Assembly (NCBI RefSeq): GCF_000154785.2
Contig: NC_015730.1
Location: 1,922,001-1,986,000, forward strand
Source of the DNA: Roseobacter litoralis Och 149
GTDB lineage: Bacteria > Pseudomonadota > Alphaproteobacteria > Rhodobacterales > Rhodobacteraceae
DNA length: 64,000 bases
Reading direction: 5' to 3'
Part shown: piece by piece, positions 1-8,514 of the stretch
How positions within the stretch are numbered: position 1 is the stretch's first letter
Layout of the letters: each line of letters begins with the position of its first letter
Program-made: the position numbers and the translations under genes
Notes under the pieces: generated by a model
The model's database searches: none
The model's input: only the letters and a program-made list of their open reading frames with translations
What the model was told of the DNA's origin: nothing

Positions 1-1
1 C

Positions 2-373
2 ATGGCGGATATCATCATCGTCACAAATTATCGCCAATTGAAACGGTCTGACACGGAAGCAGGTTTTGTACCGGCACAAGAGGTCATGGCGTGGACCGAG
101 GCCAACGCGGGCATCCCGGTGATCGGCATGAATGTATTCAACACAGAAGATGGCGCGACCTTTTCTGTCGGTGCATCGCCCATCGAACAGGGGCAAGTCG
201 CCGCCGAGTTGGCGGGCCTGCTGATCAGTGGGCAGGCCGCAACAGAAATTCCGGCGCGTGACAATTTGCAGTTTCTTGTCTCGATGTCACAAGAGCGGCT
301 CGCGCGCCATGGGTTGATGTTGCCGCAGGTCTATGAAGCCTTCGCCCGCGCGACGAACACATTCGAACGATAA
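2..373 (+). CDS. ABC transporter substrate-binding protein, C-terminal part (truncated by window edge)
   Basis: The reading frame is open from the first bases of the window, so the 123 visible residues are probably the C-terminal third of a longer protein. The fold-like pattern (strand 'ADIIIVTNYRQL', then 'AGIPVIGMNVFN', then 'EQGQVAAELAGLLISGQ') fits the second lobe of a periplasmic binding protein of the ABC 'uncharacterized transport system, periplasmic component' type. The ligand cannot be read from this fragment. The gene ends just before the island and is the last backbone gene on the left. The family call is inference from pattern; the true start lies outside the window. Confidence 0.6.
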   Translation: MADIIIVTNYRQLKRSDTEAGFVPAQEVMAWTEANAGIPVIGMNVFNTEDGATFSVGASPIEQGQVAAELAGLLISGQAATEIPARDNLQFLVSMSQERLARHGLMLPQVYEAFARATNTFER

Positions 374-504
374 GTGCCAAAACACTGCCGTGCCGTCTTT
401 CTTTCGTCGCGCAGCGAAACATGCCCGTCGGCTAGGCCACTGAAATAGAACAGGGGATACGTGCGCGTCCGGGAAAGTACTATGACCGCGCATTCAGATC
501 GAAA

Positions 505-780
505 TCACGCGTGTCCCACGAAGGGCAAATCAACGGAACAGGCGTGTGATACCGCGTTGCCCATTCTCGTGGTACGGAGAATTCGATCCAGTCCGCGCAA
601 TATGTCGCTCGGGAATGAACGCTCCACATCGCTGGCTTTGCCGCCTTGGCCTTGCAAAGCAGGGCATTTGGTTTTTAATGAACTGTCAGTTGAGCGGCCT
701 TGATCTTCAACAACGGGCAGAGGCCAGCGGACAAAATAGACGCCGTGTCTCGACGAAGAAAGGTAGGCCGACAGCTTCAT
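505..780 (-). pseudogene. Tyrosine site-specific integrase, N-terminal remnant
   Basis: From an ATG at 780 the minus strand encodes 'MKLSAYLSSSRHGVYFVRWP', followed by 'SLKTKCP', which matches the typical N-terminus of alphaproteobacterial tyrosine integrases (a stretch like 'LSRHGIYYFRWPLP ... SLRTRCP'). After roughly 40 residues the resemblance is lost in all three frames and the frame stops near 505, so no catalytic domain remains. It is probably a relic of an earlier or replaced integration module at the left end of the island. The rest of 374-1071 has no convincing gene. A short open stretch at 846-941 on the plus strand (31 codons from TTG) looks protein-like but is too short to assign. 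Confidence 0.5.
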
Positions 781-993
781 GGGCTTGTGCCTCACTTTGC
801 GGCGCGCTTGTTGCCCGAAGTCTTAAGTCACTGGTTTAGATCAAGTTGGCGGAGCTACACGGAGAAGTTACGAACCAGTTTTTCGAAGTCTTAGACGACT
901 GGAACCGTATTCTTGAGGCGCAGCAACCTCCTGATATTTAACAAAAGATATCACTCTCAGTTTAATTAATCCACCCCCTTTCAACACGTTAAG

Positions 994-1020
994 CCGCTTG
1001 GGTTCCGCCCAAGCGGTTTT
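994..1020 (+). terminator. Hairpin followed by T-rich run upstream of mobC-like gene
   Basis: Nine-base arms CCGCTTGGG (994-1002) and CCCAAGCGG (1008-1016) enclose a 5-base loop and are followed by TTTTCGTTT, with AA on the other side. This has the form of a Rho-independent terminator. Because it lies about 55 bases upstream of the MobC-like gene, it could alternatively be part of an oriT-like structure recognised by the mobilization proteins. Confidence 0.5.
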
Positions 1021-1071
1021 CGTTTGTGCGCCAGACTTTGATGCGCACACCACAATCGAGAACCCACATAC

Positions 1072-1434
1072 ATGACAGATAAAAACAAAAACCCCGAGCG
1101 GCGCTTGTCCGTTCGGCTGACACCTGACGAATACGACACACTCAAAGATCAAGCCGGAGACGAACGCCTCAGCACCTTCGTGCGCAACCGACTTTTAAAA
1201 AGAACAGCAGCGCGCAGAAGTATCCCCAAGCCTCAGGCGAAGAACGTCGCAAAAACGCTCGCCTTGCTCGGCCGCAGTCAAGCTGTTGATATCCTTCGTA
1301 GCTTTGCCAGAGCCGCCGAAGTCGGCAGCTTTGTTCTAGATCCTGAGACGCATACTCAACTGCGTCTTGCCTTGCATGAATTGATCGAACTCAAACGCGC
1401 CTTGATGGCGGCACTGTTCACAAAGGAGTCCTGA
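1072..1434 (+). CDS. MobC-like relaxosome accessory protein
   Basis: This 120-residue protein begins with a ribbon-helix-helix-like segment ('RLSVRLTPDEYDTLKDQAG' around residues 11-29, then 'STFVRNRLLKR') and continues with a helical region, which is the layout of MobC/plasmid mobilization relaxosome proteins. Such proteins bind near oriT and help the relaxase open the strand. The relaxase ATG follows 3 bases after the stop, so the two are surely co-transcribed. The family call comes from the RHH pattern plus context; residue-level identity with a named MobC is not claimed. Confidence 0.65.
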   Translation: MTDKNKNPERRLSVRLTPDEYDTLKDQAGDERLSTFVRNRLLKRTAARRSIPKPQAKNVAKTLALLGRSQAVDILRSFARAAEVGSFVLDPETHTQLRLALHELIELKRALMAALFTKES

Positions 1435-1437
1435 ACC

Positions 1438-2796
1438 ATGATTTTGAAGGGCTCGCAACGCGGTGGTGCAAAGCAGCTCGCGATGCATCTGTTGCGCGCT
1501 GACGAGAATGAACATGTTGAACTCTATCAAATACGCGGATTTGTCTCTGACGATCTCGTCGGTGCGTTGAAAGAGGCACAAGCCATTGCGAAAGGCACAC
1601 GCTGCAAACAGTTTTTGTTTTCCGTATCGCTCAACCCGCCGGAAAACGAGCGCGTCGATTTGGCGTTTTTCGAACGTGCCATCAACAAGATCGAAGCTGA
1701 AAATGGTCTAACAGGCCAGCCCCGCGTCATCGTTTTCCATGAAAAAAACGGAAGACGCCATGCGCATGCAGTCTGGTCGCGGATTGATGCTGAAACGATG
1801 ACTGCCCGCAATCTCCCATATTTTAAATTGAAGCTGCGCAACGTCTCACGTCAGATATATTTCGAGCGTGGCTGGCAACTCCCCAAAGGTCTGGTCAACA
1901 GTAAGTCGCGAGATCCAAGGAATTTCACACTTGCGGAATGGCAGCAATGGAAACGCCACGACCTGAGTGCGAAAGACATTAAAGATATGGTCCAGGAATG
2001 TTGGGCAACATCTGATTCACCCAAGGCATTCTCAGCCGCCCTGCACGAACGCGGGTTTTTACTCGCGCGTGGCAATCGCCGTTCTCATGTTGTTGTCTCC
2101 CACCACGGCGAGGTCATTTCTCTCCCCCGATACCTCGGCCTTAAAACGCGCGAAGTGAAAGATCGACTTGGTGATCCAGAACCGCTTCCCGATGTAAGTG
2201 AGGCCGCGCAGCAATTAGCAGAAGAAATTCGTGCAGGCCTTTTGCGCAACATGCTCGAACTCAGCAAAGATGCCCAAAAACGCAAAGCTTTTTTGGCGGC
2301 GAAGATAAAACGAGTTGCTGAAGTTCATATTGCGGAGCGCGTTAAATTCGACCTCGCCGTGAACAAGCGTCAGGCACAGGAAACGAAGGAGCGGGGCGCA
2401 CGCTTGAAGAAGGGATTGTCGGGAATTTGGCAATTTATCAAAGGAGATCGCAGCAGACTGCAGGAACAGAATGCCAAAGAAGCCGTGGAATGCTGGAACC
2501 GCGACCGCGCACAGCGCGACGATCTGATACATGCGCAGCTGCGAGAGCGCCGTGTTCTGCAGCGTGAACTGCGAAAGCATCGGCAGGCAGCGGTTGCTCA
2601 GCTTTTGCTACTGCGCGAAGACCGGCGCAGATTTAGGTCACCAGAACCTGAGGCCGCTAGGGACGGGAAAAAGTATGCGGAAATTGAGCACGCGTTTAAC
2701 TCTATCAACGAACAGCATGATACGACAAAACCCACACGTCCCAAACTACGCAAACGTCGTGCCAGCAGCCGTCGCCAACCGAGGCCTAGTAGGTAG
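1438..2796 (+). CDS. Relaxase / mobilization nuclease (MobA/VirD2-like)
   Basis: The 452-residue protein has an N-terminal nuclease domain with the metal-binding histidine cluster H101-E ... H108-A-H110 ('HEKNGRRHAHAVWSRID'), preceded by a strand 'GQPRVIVF'. This matches the three-histidine motif of relaxases that nick oriT. Y30 is a candidate for the catalytic tyrosine but is not proven. The C-terminal half (from about residue 250) is a long, highly charged and basic helical region, common in mobilization proteins for DNA and coupling-protein contact. It lies 3 bases after the MobC-like gene. The coupling protein is 8 kb away on the other strand. Confidence 0.8.
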   Translation: MILKGSQRGGAKQLAMHLLRADENEHVELYQIRGFVSDDLVGALKEAQAIAKGTRCKQFLFSVSLNPPENERVDLAFFERAINKIEAENGLTGQPRVIVFHEKNGRRHAHAVWSRIDAETMTARNLPYFKLKLRNVSRQIYFERGWQLPKGLVNSKSRDPRNFTLAEWQQWKRHDLSAKDIKDMVQECWATSDSPKAFSAALHERGFLLARGNRRSHVVVSHHGEVISLPRYLGLKTREVKDRLGDPEPLPDVSEAAQQLAEEIRAGLLRNMLELSKDAQKRKAFLAAKIKRVAEVHIAERVKFDLAVNKRQAQETKERGARLKKGLSGIWQFIKGDRSRLQEQNAKEAVECWNRDRAQRDDLIHAQLRERRVLQRELRKHRQAAVAQLLLLREDRRRFRSPEPEAARDGKKYAEIEHAFNSINEQHDTTKPTRPKLRKRRASSRRQPRPSR

Positions 2797-3006
2797 TGAG
2801 CTGGGCGGAAAGTGTGCATTCGCTGCATCTGTGATAATGCCGATCAACTAGAGCTAGAGCGGACATAAATCTCTGATCGTCCGCCGTCACCTGTGCATAG
2901 CCAAGCTGCACAGAATTCGACTATCTGAGAAAACCGCCTTGCAATGTTGAGTATCACCGCAATTGGTGTAAGCTTAAGATTCTATTGTTATTTTGGATAT
3001 TCGCTT

Positions 3007-5184
3007 ATGAAAATTTCGTCGTTTTACCTCAAAAACTACCGCAGACTGATTGATGTAGAGTTGGTGCTGGACGACCAAAAAGCGATACTGGTTGGGGCAA
3101 ATAATAGCGGCAAAACCTCTGGTATTGGCGCACTATATACGTTTTTGATGCGGCCTGAAAATTTGCGGGTGCGGGATGTATCGAAGCAGCATTGGCAATC
3201 TATCTCATCAATCGGAGTGCAGCTTGGAGCGGACGAGATTAGTACTGAGCAACTGGAAATGCTAAGAACCCAACTGGCAAGTTTTTTACCTCGGCTGGAT
3301 GTGACAATTTTTGCAGAAGCGAGCGAAGCCTATCGGGCCAGAGATATTCTCCCCCATCTTGACTGGCGGGGAGGATCACTTGGCGTCAGGATCGCTTATG
3401 AACCAGCGGACATCGCAAAGTTGGCGACAGACTACAGTAAGGCTAGAGAAGTGGTGGCAAAGCATGACGGCGTTTTGCTTTGGCCAAAGAGCCTTTTCGA
3501 CTTTCTAGAGAAGGGTGGCAATTTCAACAAATATATAAAGCAGAAGCACTATATTCTTGGTCTCGATACGGCGAATGCAATAGACGTAGATGAAGATGGC
3601 GATCAAGCGGGAAAATCAGAACCCCCCCTTCAAACACTAACTTCCGGTGCGTTACGAAAACTGATCCGAGTGGATGTGATCTCCGAACAGAGAGGGCTTG
3701 GCACCGAGGATAGTGCTAATGACCAAGGGCCATATTCAGAAAAGCAACGGCTGCATAAACTGCTTCGCGAATACTACGACCGTTTTTTAAATCCTGATGA
3801 ATTTCCAGAAGCGGGAGATATTGAGGTGCTCCAAAAACAACAAGAGATGGAAGAAGGCTTTACGAAGCGCCTTGCGAAACAGTTCAAAGCGCCATTAGAA
3901 GAACTAGTAGACATGGGATACCCCGGTATTGGAGGTAATCCTACCGTGGAAATTGCTGCCAAAGTCAGTGGCACAGACGCACTCCAAAAGTCTTCATCGG
4001 TCCGATATCGCTTTGACAAAAACCAAGACGAAAACCTTCCGGAAAGCTATCTTGGGCTTGGATACCAGAACTTGATCTACCTCACGTTTCGGTTGCTCGG
4101 GTTTCGTGACAGGTGGATGCGAGAAGGGAAGTCTGTTTCGTCTGACGCCGATTTAACGGAGGAAATCGAGCCCATTCATCTGGTTCTAGTTGAGGAACCA
4201 GAGGTCAACTTGCACGCTCAGGTGCAGAGAGTGTTTATCGCACAAGCTTACGAAACACTAAGAAAACACCCTGCGCTGGGTCAGAATTCGACTTTTCAGA
4301 CTCAGTTAGTTGTGAGTACGCATTCGAGCCACGTCGTAAACGACGTCGATTTCAAAGACCTTCGATACTTTCGCCGCAGTTCGGCAGATGATGCGATAAC
4401 AATGGATCACACCTCCATTGAAAATATGTCAGAGCTATTCTCAACAGCTGAAGATGAGATGAAATTTGTCAGTAAACACCTCAAGCTAACGCATTGTGAC
4501 ATTTTCTTTGCTGATGGAGTCATCTTTGTCGAAGGTCAGGCCGAACGGCTTTTGGTTCCCGAATTTATTACCAATAAATTCAAAGGGCTGTCTAAGAGGT
4601 ATTTGTCTATTTTGGAAGTAAGTGGCGCTCATACGCACAAGTACAAAGCTCTTGTCGAAAAGCTGGGTGTGGTAACACTCGTTATCACGGACTTAGATTC
4701 ACGGGATGCCGCAAAGCAAAAATGTGCGCCTAAAAAAGGCGAAAGCCAAACCACAAGTAACTATACACTCACGAGCTGGTATCCTCAAAAGAGCTTGATT
4801 GATGCTCTGGTTGCGCTTCCTGCGGAGCCCTCTTACAGCAAAAATTCAGCCATGCCACTATTTGTGGCTTACCAAAAGCCTATAGTACTCGATGAAAAAG
4901 AAGTTCTCAGCAGAACATTTGAAGATGCACTGATTCTTGCGAATTTCGTCCACCCACACTTCGACGACATGGCTAAGTTGCAGGCAGTCAAAAAGAGCTT
5001 CAAAGACGGTTCAACGCTACTCGAAGAGGCCCTTTTTGAGTATGTTAAAACGCTTACAAAAGGTGACTTCGCTTTCGATTGCCTTTTTTACATCGCTTCA
5101 GAGGCTGACCATTCCTTCGAACCGCCTGCATACATTCGCGAGGGTCTTGAGTGGTTGCAAGCCCAGCTGTCCCCTAGTTCGTGA
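3007..5184 (+). CDS. Gabija-like GajA: OLD-family ATPase/TOPRIM endonuclease
   Basis: From the ATG at 3007 the protein has 725 residues, starting 'MKISSFYLKNYRRL' as is usual for OLD-family ATPases; an in-frame ATG at 2944 would add 21 unlikely residues. It shows Walker A GANNSGKT (residues 30-37), an ABC-type signature/Walker B region 'LVLVEEPEVNLHAQVQ' (around E396-E397), and a C-terminal TOPRIM domain with 'IFVEGQAE' (E509) and 'VITDLDSRD' (D562, D564). Known Gabija GajA proteins nick or cut phage DNA and form a complex with GajB. The UvrD-like gene begins 10 bases downstream, which is the class 2 OLD arrangement. It is longer than the type GajA, so 'Gabija-like' is used. Confidence 0.8.
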   Translation: MKISSFYLKNYRRLIDVELVLDDQKAILVGANNSGKTSGIGALYTFLMRPENLRVRDVSKQHWQSISSIGVQLGADEISTEQLEMLRTQLASFLPRLDVTIFAEASEAYRARDILPHLDWRGGSLGVRIAYEPADIAKLATDYSKAREVVAKHDGVLLWPKSLFDFLEKGGNFNKYIKQKHYILGLDTANAIDVDEDGDQAGKSEPPLQTLTSGALRKLIRVDVISEQRGLGTEDSANDQGPYSEKQRLHKLLREYYDRFLNPDEFPEAGDIEVLQKQQEMEEGFTKRLAKQFKAPLEELVDMGYPGIGGNPTVEIAAKVSGTDALQKSSSVRYRFDKNQDENLPESYLGLGYQNLIYLTFRLLGFRDRWMREGKSVSSDADLTEEIEPIHLVLVEEPEVNLHAQVQRVFIAQAYETLRKHPALGQNSTFQTQLVVSTHSSHVVNDVDFKDLRYFRRSSADDAITMDHTSIENMSELFSTAEDEMKFVSKHLKLTHCDIFFADGVIFVEGQAERLLVPEFITNKFKGLSKRYLSILEVSGAHTHKYKALVEKLGVVTLVITDLDSRDAAKQKCAPKKGESQTTSNYTLTSWYPQKSLIDALVALPAEPSYSKNSAMPLFVAYQKPIVLDEKEVLSRTFEDALILANFVHPHFDDMAKLQAVKKSFKDGSTLLEEALFEYVKTLTKGDFAFDCLFYIASEADHSFEPPAYIREGLEWLQAQLSPSS

Positions 5185-5194
5185 TTGAAAAGCC

Positions 5195-7135
5195 ATGCCC
5201 AACGATCACACTGTAGCCTCTACCAAATCAATACAGCACGACAACCCAGTCGATGCAGGCATTCGGGACTGCTTGAAGTTAGGATCAGGTAAGAGCTTTA
5301 TCATCTTCGCTGGAGCCGGATCGGGGAAGACGTTTTCACTTGAGAACGCGCTAGAACATCTAAAGTTAGCGTATCAAGAAGTGTTTTCGCGTCTTAGTCA
5401 ACAAGTAGCTGTCGTAACTTTTACAAACAACGCCGCAGACGAAATTCGAGATCGAGTCGAGCGAAACCCAATTTTTTCTATATCAACGATCCACAGTTTT
5501 TGTTGGCACGCAATTGATGGTTTCAACGCGGATATTCGGCAGTGGTTTTTGTCAGAAATACCAAATGAACTTGAGAAATTGAAAGAACAGGAACGCCGAG
5601 GCCGTGCTGGTAAAGCTTCCGATGCAAGAAAAAGGAGTATCGCTCGTTTAACCGAAAAGATGGAGTGGTTAGCCAATCCGCAGGAATTCAAATATGATCC
5701 TAATGGGGTAAATTCAGCTCAAAATGCTCTTGCGCATGCCGATGTCCTGAAAATTTTTGCTCATTTTCTAACGGTTAAACCGATGATGGCAGAAGTTCTT
5801 GCCAATAAGTACCCGTTCATCTTTGTTGATGAGAGCCAAGACACCAACAAAGATGTGATCAACGCATTATTTACGCTACAAAAAACACAATTTGAAAAGA
5901 CCGTTGTTGGTTTGTTTGGCGACAGGATGCAGCGCATTTTTGGTGGTGGAGAGCCTGAGCTCGGCAAATCTCTTCCAAGCGAATGGAAAGAATTCGACAA
6001 GCAGATGAATCATAGATCCGCTAGGCGCATTGTTGGGCTAGGGAATACTATCAGAAAAGAGGATGATGGGCGGCTTCAGTATGCCAGAGATGGTGCTGCC
6101 GAGGGTCTCGTTCGGTTTTTCTTGCTTCCTCATGGAACCAGCGACAAAGATCAGGTCGAGCGACGTATTCGGAATATCATGGCGAAGACTACTGGTGATC
6201 TAGCTTGGAATGTGCCCAAAACCGACCAAACCGCAGTCTTGCTACTTGAGCACAGAATGGTCAGCCGTAGACTGGGCTTTACAACGTTGTCAGACGCACT
6301 TTCTAAATCAAGGACGATTAAGGAGCGACTTTACGAGGGAGACAGCTTAGAATTGAATTTTTTTTCCAACACTGTCTTGCCATTGGTGGAAGCAGGCCAA
6401 GCTGAAGACATCTTCGAAACGATGAAAATCCTGCGAGACAACAAATCGCCATTACTGCATGAAACCGTATTCTCTGAGAATGAACTCGACCCTTTGCTTG
6501 CCGCACGCACGGCCGAAGGAGCGCTACGGTCCACGATATCGAACAGCGACGTTTCATTAAGGGACGTTTTGGCCGTCATTGCTGAACACAATCTTTTGAC
6601 GATCCCATCCAAGCTCAGGTCATTCGTGACCATCCAAAACGAAGTCTTGCCAGTAATTGACCTCGAGTTTGACAATGATACCGCTGTCCAAGAAACTTCC
6701 GAAACGCCGTCAGATGATGACGAGTTCGACGCATGGGCGGCCGCACTTGAAACACCGTTTCAACAAGTTCAGGGCTACCGTGACTACAGTACTGGGAATT
6801 CAATTTACCGAACACACCAAGGTGTGAAAGGGAACGAGTTCGAGCGTGTAATGGCTATCATGGATGATGATGAAGCCGGTGGCTTCAATTTCTCCTATGA
6901 ACAGTACTTCGGCGCGAAAGTGCCATCTGCAGAAATATTGGCGAAGGACAAAGCTGGTGAAGAAACGGGGTTGGGTCGCACCAGGCGGCTATTCTATGTG
7001 ACCTCGACACGAGCGAAAAGAAGCCTTGCTCATGTAATCTACACAGCCGACGTCGAACAGGTGCAGCAGAACTTACTGGCGCGTAAGCTGGCAACAGAAG
7101 GAGAGATCTTGTTGTTCCCATTCTTATTGGATTGA
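5195..7135 (+). CDS. Gabija-like GajB: UvrD/Rep-family (SF1A) helicase
   Basis: The 646-residue protein carries the SF1A helicase motifs in order: Walker A AGAGSGKT (about residues 39-46), motif Ia 'VVTFTNNAADEIRDRV', motif II 'FVDESQD' (D212-D216), motif III 'GLFGDRMQRIF', motif V 'THQGVKGNEFERV' and motif VI 'RLFYVTSTRAKRSL'. Motif II reads DESQD instead of the more usual DExxQ form, which is tolerated in this superfamily. In Gabija, GajB is thought to sense or process DNA ends and activate GajA. It starts 10 bases after the GajA-like stop, so one transcript is expected. It is longer than the type GajB. Confidence 0.78.
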   Translation: MPNDHTVASTKSIQHDNPVDAGIRDCLKLGSGKSFIIFAGAGSGKTFSLENALEHLKLAYQEVFSRLSQQVAVVTFTNNAADEIRDRVERNPIFSISTIHSFCWHAIDGFNADIRQWFLSEIPNELEKLKEQERRGRAGKASDARKRSIARLTEKMEWLANPQEFKYDPNGVNSAQNALAHADVLKIFAHFLTVKPMMAEVLANKYPFIFVDESQDTNKDVINALFTLQKTQFEKTVVGLFGDRMQRIFGGGEPELGKSLPSEWKEFDKQMNHRSARRIVGLGNTIRKEDDGRLQYARDGAAEGLVRFFLLPHGTSDKDQVERRIRNIMAKTTGDLAWNVPKTDQTAVLLLEHRMVSRRLGFTTLSDALSKSRTIKERLYEGDSLELNFFSNTVLPLVEAGQAEDIFETMKILRDNKSPLLHETVFSENELDPLLAARTAEGALRSTISNSDVSLRDVLAVIAEHNLLTIPSKLRSFVTIQNEVLPVIDLEFDNDTAVQETSETPSDDDEFDAWAAALETPFQQVQGYRDYSTGNSIYRTHQGVKGNEFERVMAIMDDDEAGGFNFSYEQYFGAKVPSAEILAKDKAGEETGLGRTRRLFYVTSTRAKRSLAHVIYTADVEQVQQNLLARKLATEGEILLFPFLLD

Positions 7136-7261
7136 AAGCGATCCTTGTTCGTGGCTCACGCAGCTGTAGCGAACGTCTCCCTTGGCGGGCTGCACCGCAG
7201 AATGCTCGTCTGCTGTTCAAGGTCCGCAGTGGGCCGGTAGAACTTAGGACAGGAACAAATC

Positions 7262-7684
7262 ATGGAAGACATATCTTTACTTACTGAGAAAGCAATTACT
7301 GCAAACAGAAAACTTGTTGCGCATCGAAAGGACTTAGAAAGCCCGTTCATCCATGGTTACTCTGAGGGCTGTTGTGAGCTTATTGCAGTCCATTTGGGTT
7401 CAGTGCTACAAGCCGCAAATCCTGACAAAGAGGTGCAGGTTGTACGGGCTTACAATCGCCAGTTCGGCGATTGGCACTATTGGGTAGAAATGGAAAATTT
7501 GGTACTTGATTTGACTGCTCACCAATTCGAGCAATATCAGAGGCCGCTTGTTTGCGCCAAACCAAACCTGTTGGAAGACCGTTTCCCCGACATCGAGCGT
7601 ATTTCTACAAGCGATGCTGTGCGCAATGCCAATTTCGAGATGAACCCACAAATAGAAGACATTTTGGCAGTGCTTAAGAGTTAA
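7262..7684 (+). CDS. Small protein with Cys-His-Asp arrangement (papain/transglutaminase-like pattern)
   Basis: This 140-residue protein has a recognisable order of potential catalytic residues: C37-C38 in 'YSEGCCELIAVHL', H72 in 'GDWHYWVE' and D83 in 'LVLDLTAHQF'. A helix-borne Cys, then a strand-borne His and an Asp on the next strand, is the pattern of papain-like or transglutaminase-like enzymes, including many bacterial toxins and peptidases. No signal peptide or membrane segment is seen. The start has an upstream AGGAACAAATC ribosome-binding context. It lies 126 bases after the GajB-like gene on the same strand and could be an accessory gene or independent cargo. The function is inference only. 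Confidence 0.55.
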   Translation: MEDISLLTEKAITANRKLVAHRKDLESPFIHGYSEGCCELIAVHLGSVLQAANPDKEVQVVRAYNRQFGDWHYWVEMENLVLDLTAHQFEQYQRPLVCAKPNLLEDRFPDIERISTSDAVRNANFEMNPQIEDILAVLKS

Positions 7685-7784
7685 GCTTAGGTGCGGCTGA
7701 GTTGAATGCCTGCTTTGTGGAAGCTGCGACACAGCGATGGCATCTGAAACGGATGGCAGCAAGAGACCGTCAAACTCATATATG

Positions 7785-8252
7785 TTATGTAAGCATTAAC
7801 CTGCGAGACTGGCTGTCGATTTTCAGGACTACTTGTTGAGCTGCCGTGATGTAAGCTTCTAGTTCTAAACCGCTTGATTGTTGATCTAAGACATAGGCTT
7901 CGTTGAACTTACGGATCGTAAGTTCGCCTGTTCGTTCCACATCTGCAATCACCCTAAATTCTTCTGGCTTCTCAAGCGATAGAACCGGGAAACGCCGTGT
8001 TGGGTGGTTTTCCCAATTGTGCCTATTGACGCGACATTTTTCTTTGAGCGCAATCAAGCTTTGCTGAACATCGGATCTTGCCGATCGTGCAGCTATCCTT
8101 AGGTGAGAGGTATCTGATGATTGTGACGCTTTAAATGCTCTTCGAGCAGTATCGTGTGCTAAGGCTGAGTAAAGGAGCGCCAAAGTAGCTAAACCAATGG
8201 GAATAACGTCTGGCCAGTGTGTTGCGAACCAACTTCCAATCTCAGCTATCAT
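7785..8252 (-). CDS. Membrane-anchored hypothetical protein
   Basis: The start at 8252 is chosen because GGAGGG precedes it by 9 bases; longer in-frame starts up to 8363 lack such a site. The 155-residue product has one hydrophobic segment near the N-terminus ('VIPIGLATLALLYSALA', about residues 15-31), then a charged, probably cytoplasmic, helical domain. The overall look is similar to small proteins of unknown function that begin with a short periplasmic stretch and a single transmembrane helix. No family is recognised. It faces the Gabija-like block convergently, about 100 bases from the Cys-His-Asp gene. Confidence 0.55.
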   Translation of the reverse strand: MIAEIGSWFATHWPDVIPIGLATLALLYSALAHDTARRAFKASQSSDTSHLRIAARSARSDVQQSLIALKEKCRVNRHNWENHPTRRFPVLSLEKPEEFRVIADVERTGELTIRKFNEAYVLDQQSSGLELEAYITAAQQVVLKIDSQSRRLMLT

Positions 8253-8462
8253 CTGTGCAATCCCTCCGCCATGGAAATTAAGGTGGTTATTCGATGCAAG
8301 GTTCGCAAGTAGCATCACTGCGAATGTCCGAATGCGACGACAGGTGTCGTCATGGGTGCGCAAAAAGGTTCGCTTTGCGGGAATGGCTGTGCAGTGCTAC
8401 CTTCTCAAATAAAGGCAACTCCGGGCTGAAGACGGCGGGATATTTAATTACATGCTCTTGAT

Positions 8463-8489
8463 AAAAAAGCCCGACTTGAGCCGGGCTTT
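8463..8489 (-). terminator. Rho-independent terminator of the coupling-protein operon
   Basis: On the minus strand AAAGCCCGGCT-CAAGT-CGGGCTTTTTTAT forms a GC-rich hairpin followed by T residues, about 25 bases after the stop of the gene at 8515-9828. It closes the leftward operon that begins at 14204. Confidence 0.8.
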
Positions 8490-8514
8490 GGACACATCGA
8501 CATGTGGCAATTGT

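Noticed and set aside
847..854. TGGCGGAG, also present at the tRNA 3' end (26655-26662), as a left attachment site
   Set aside because: Eight shared bases followed by loose similarity are not enough to call an attachment repeat in this composition.
461..894. Open frames on the plus strand in the left-end gap
   Set aside because: Amino-acid composition looks random and they overlap the integrase relic on the other strand; no domain pattern is seen.
846..941. 31-codon open stretch with protein-like text from TTG
   Set aside because: Too short to assign and without a ribosome-binding site; may be the end of a broken gene.
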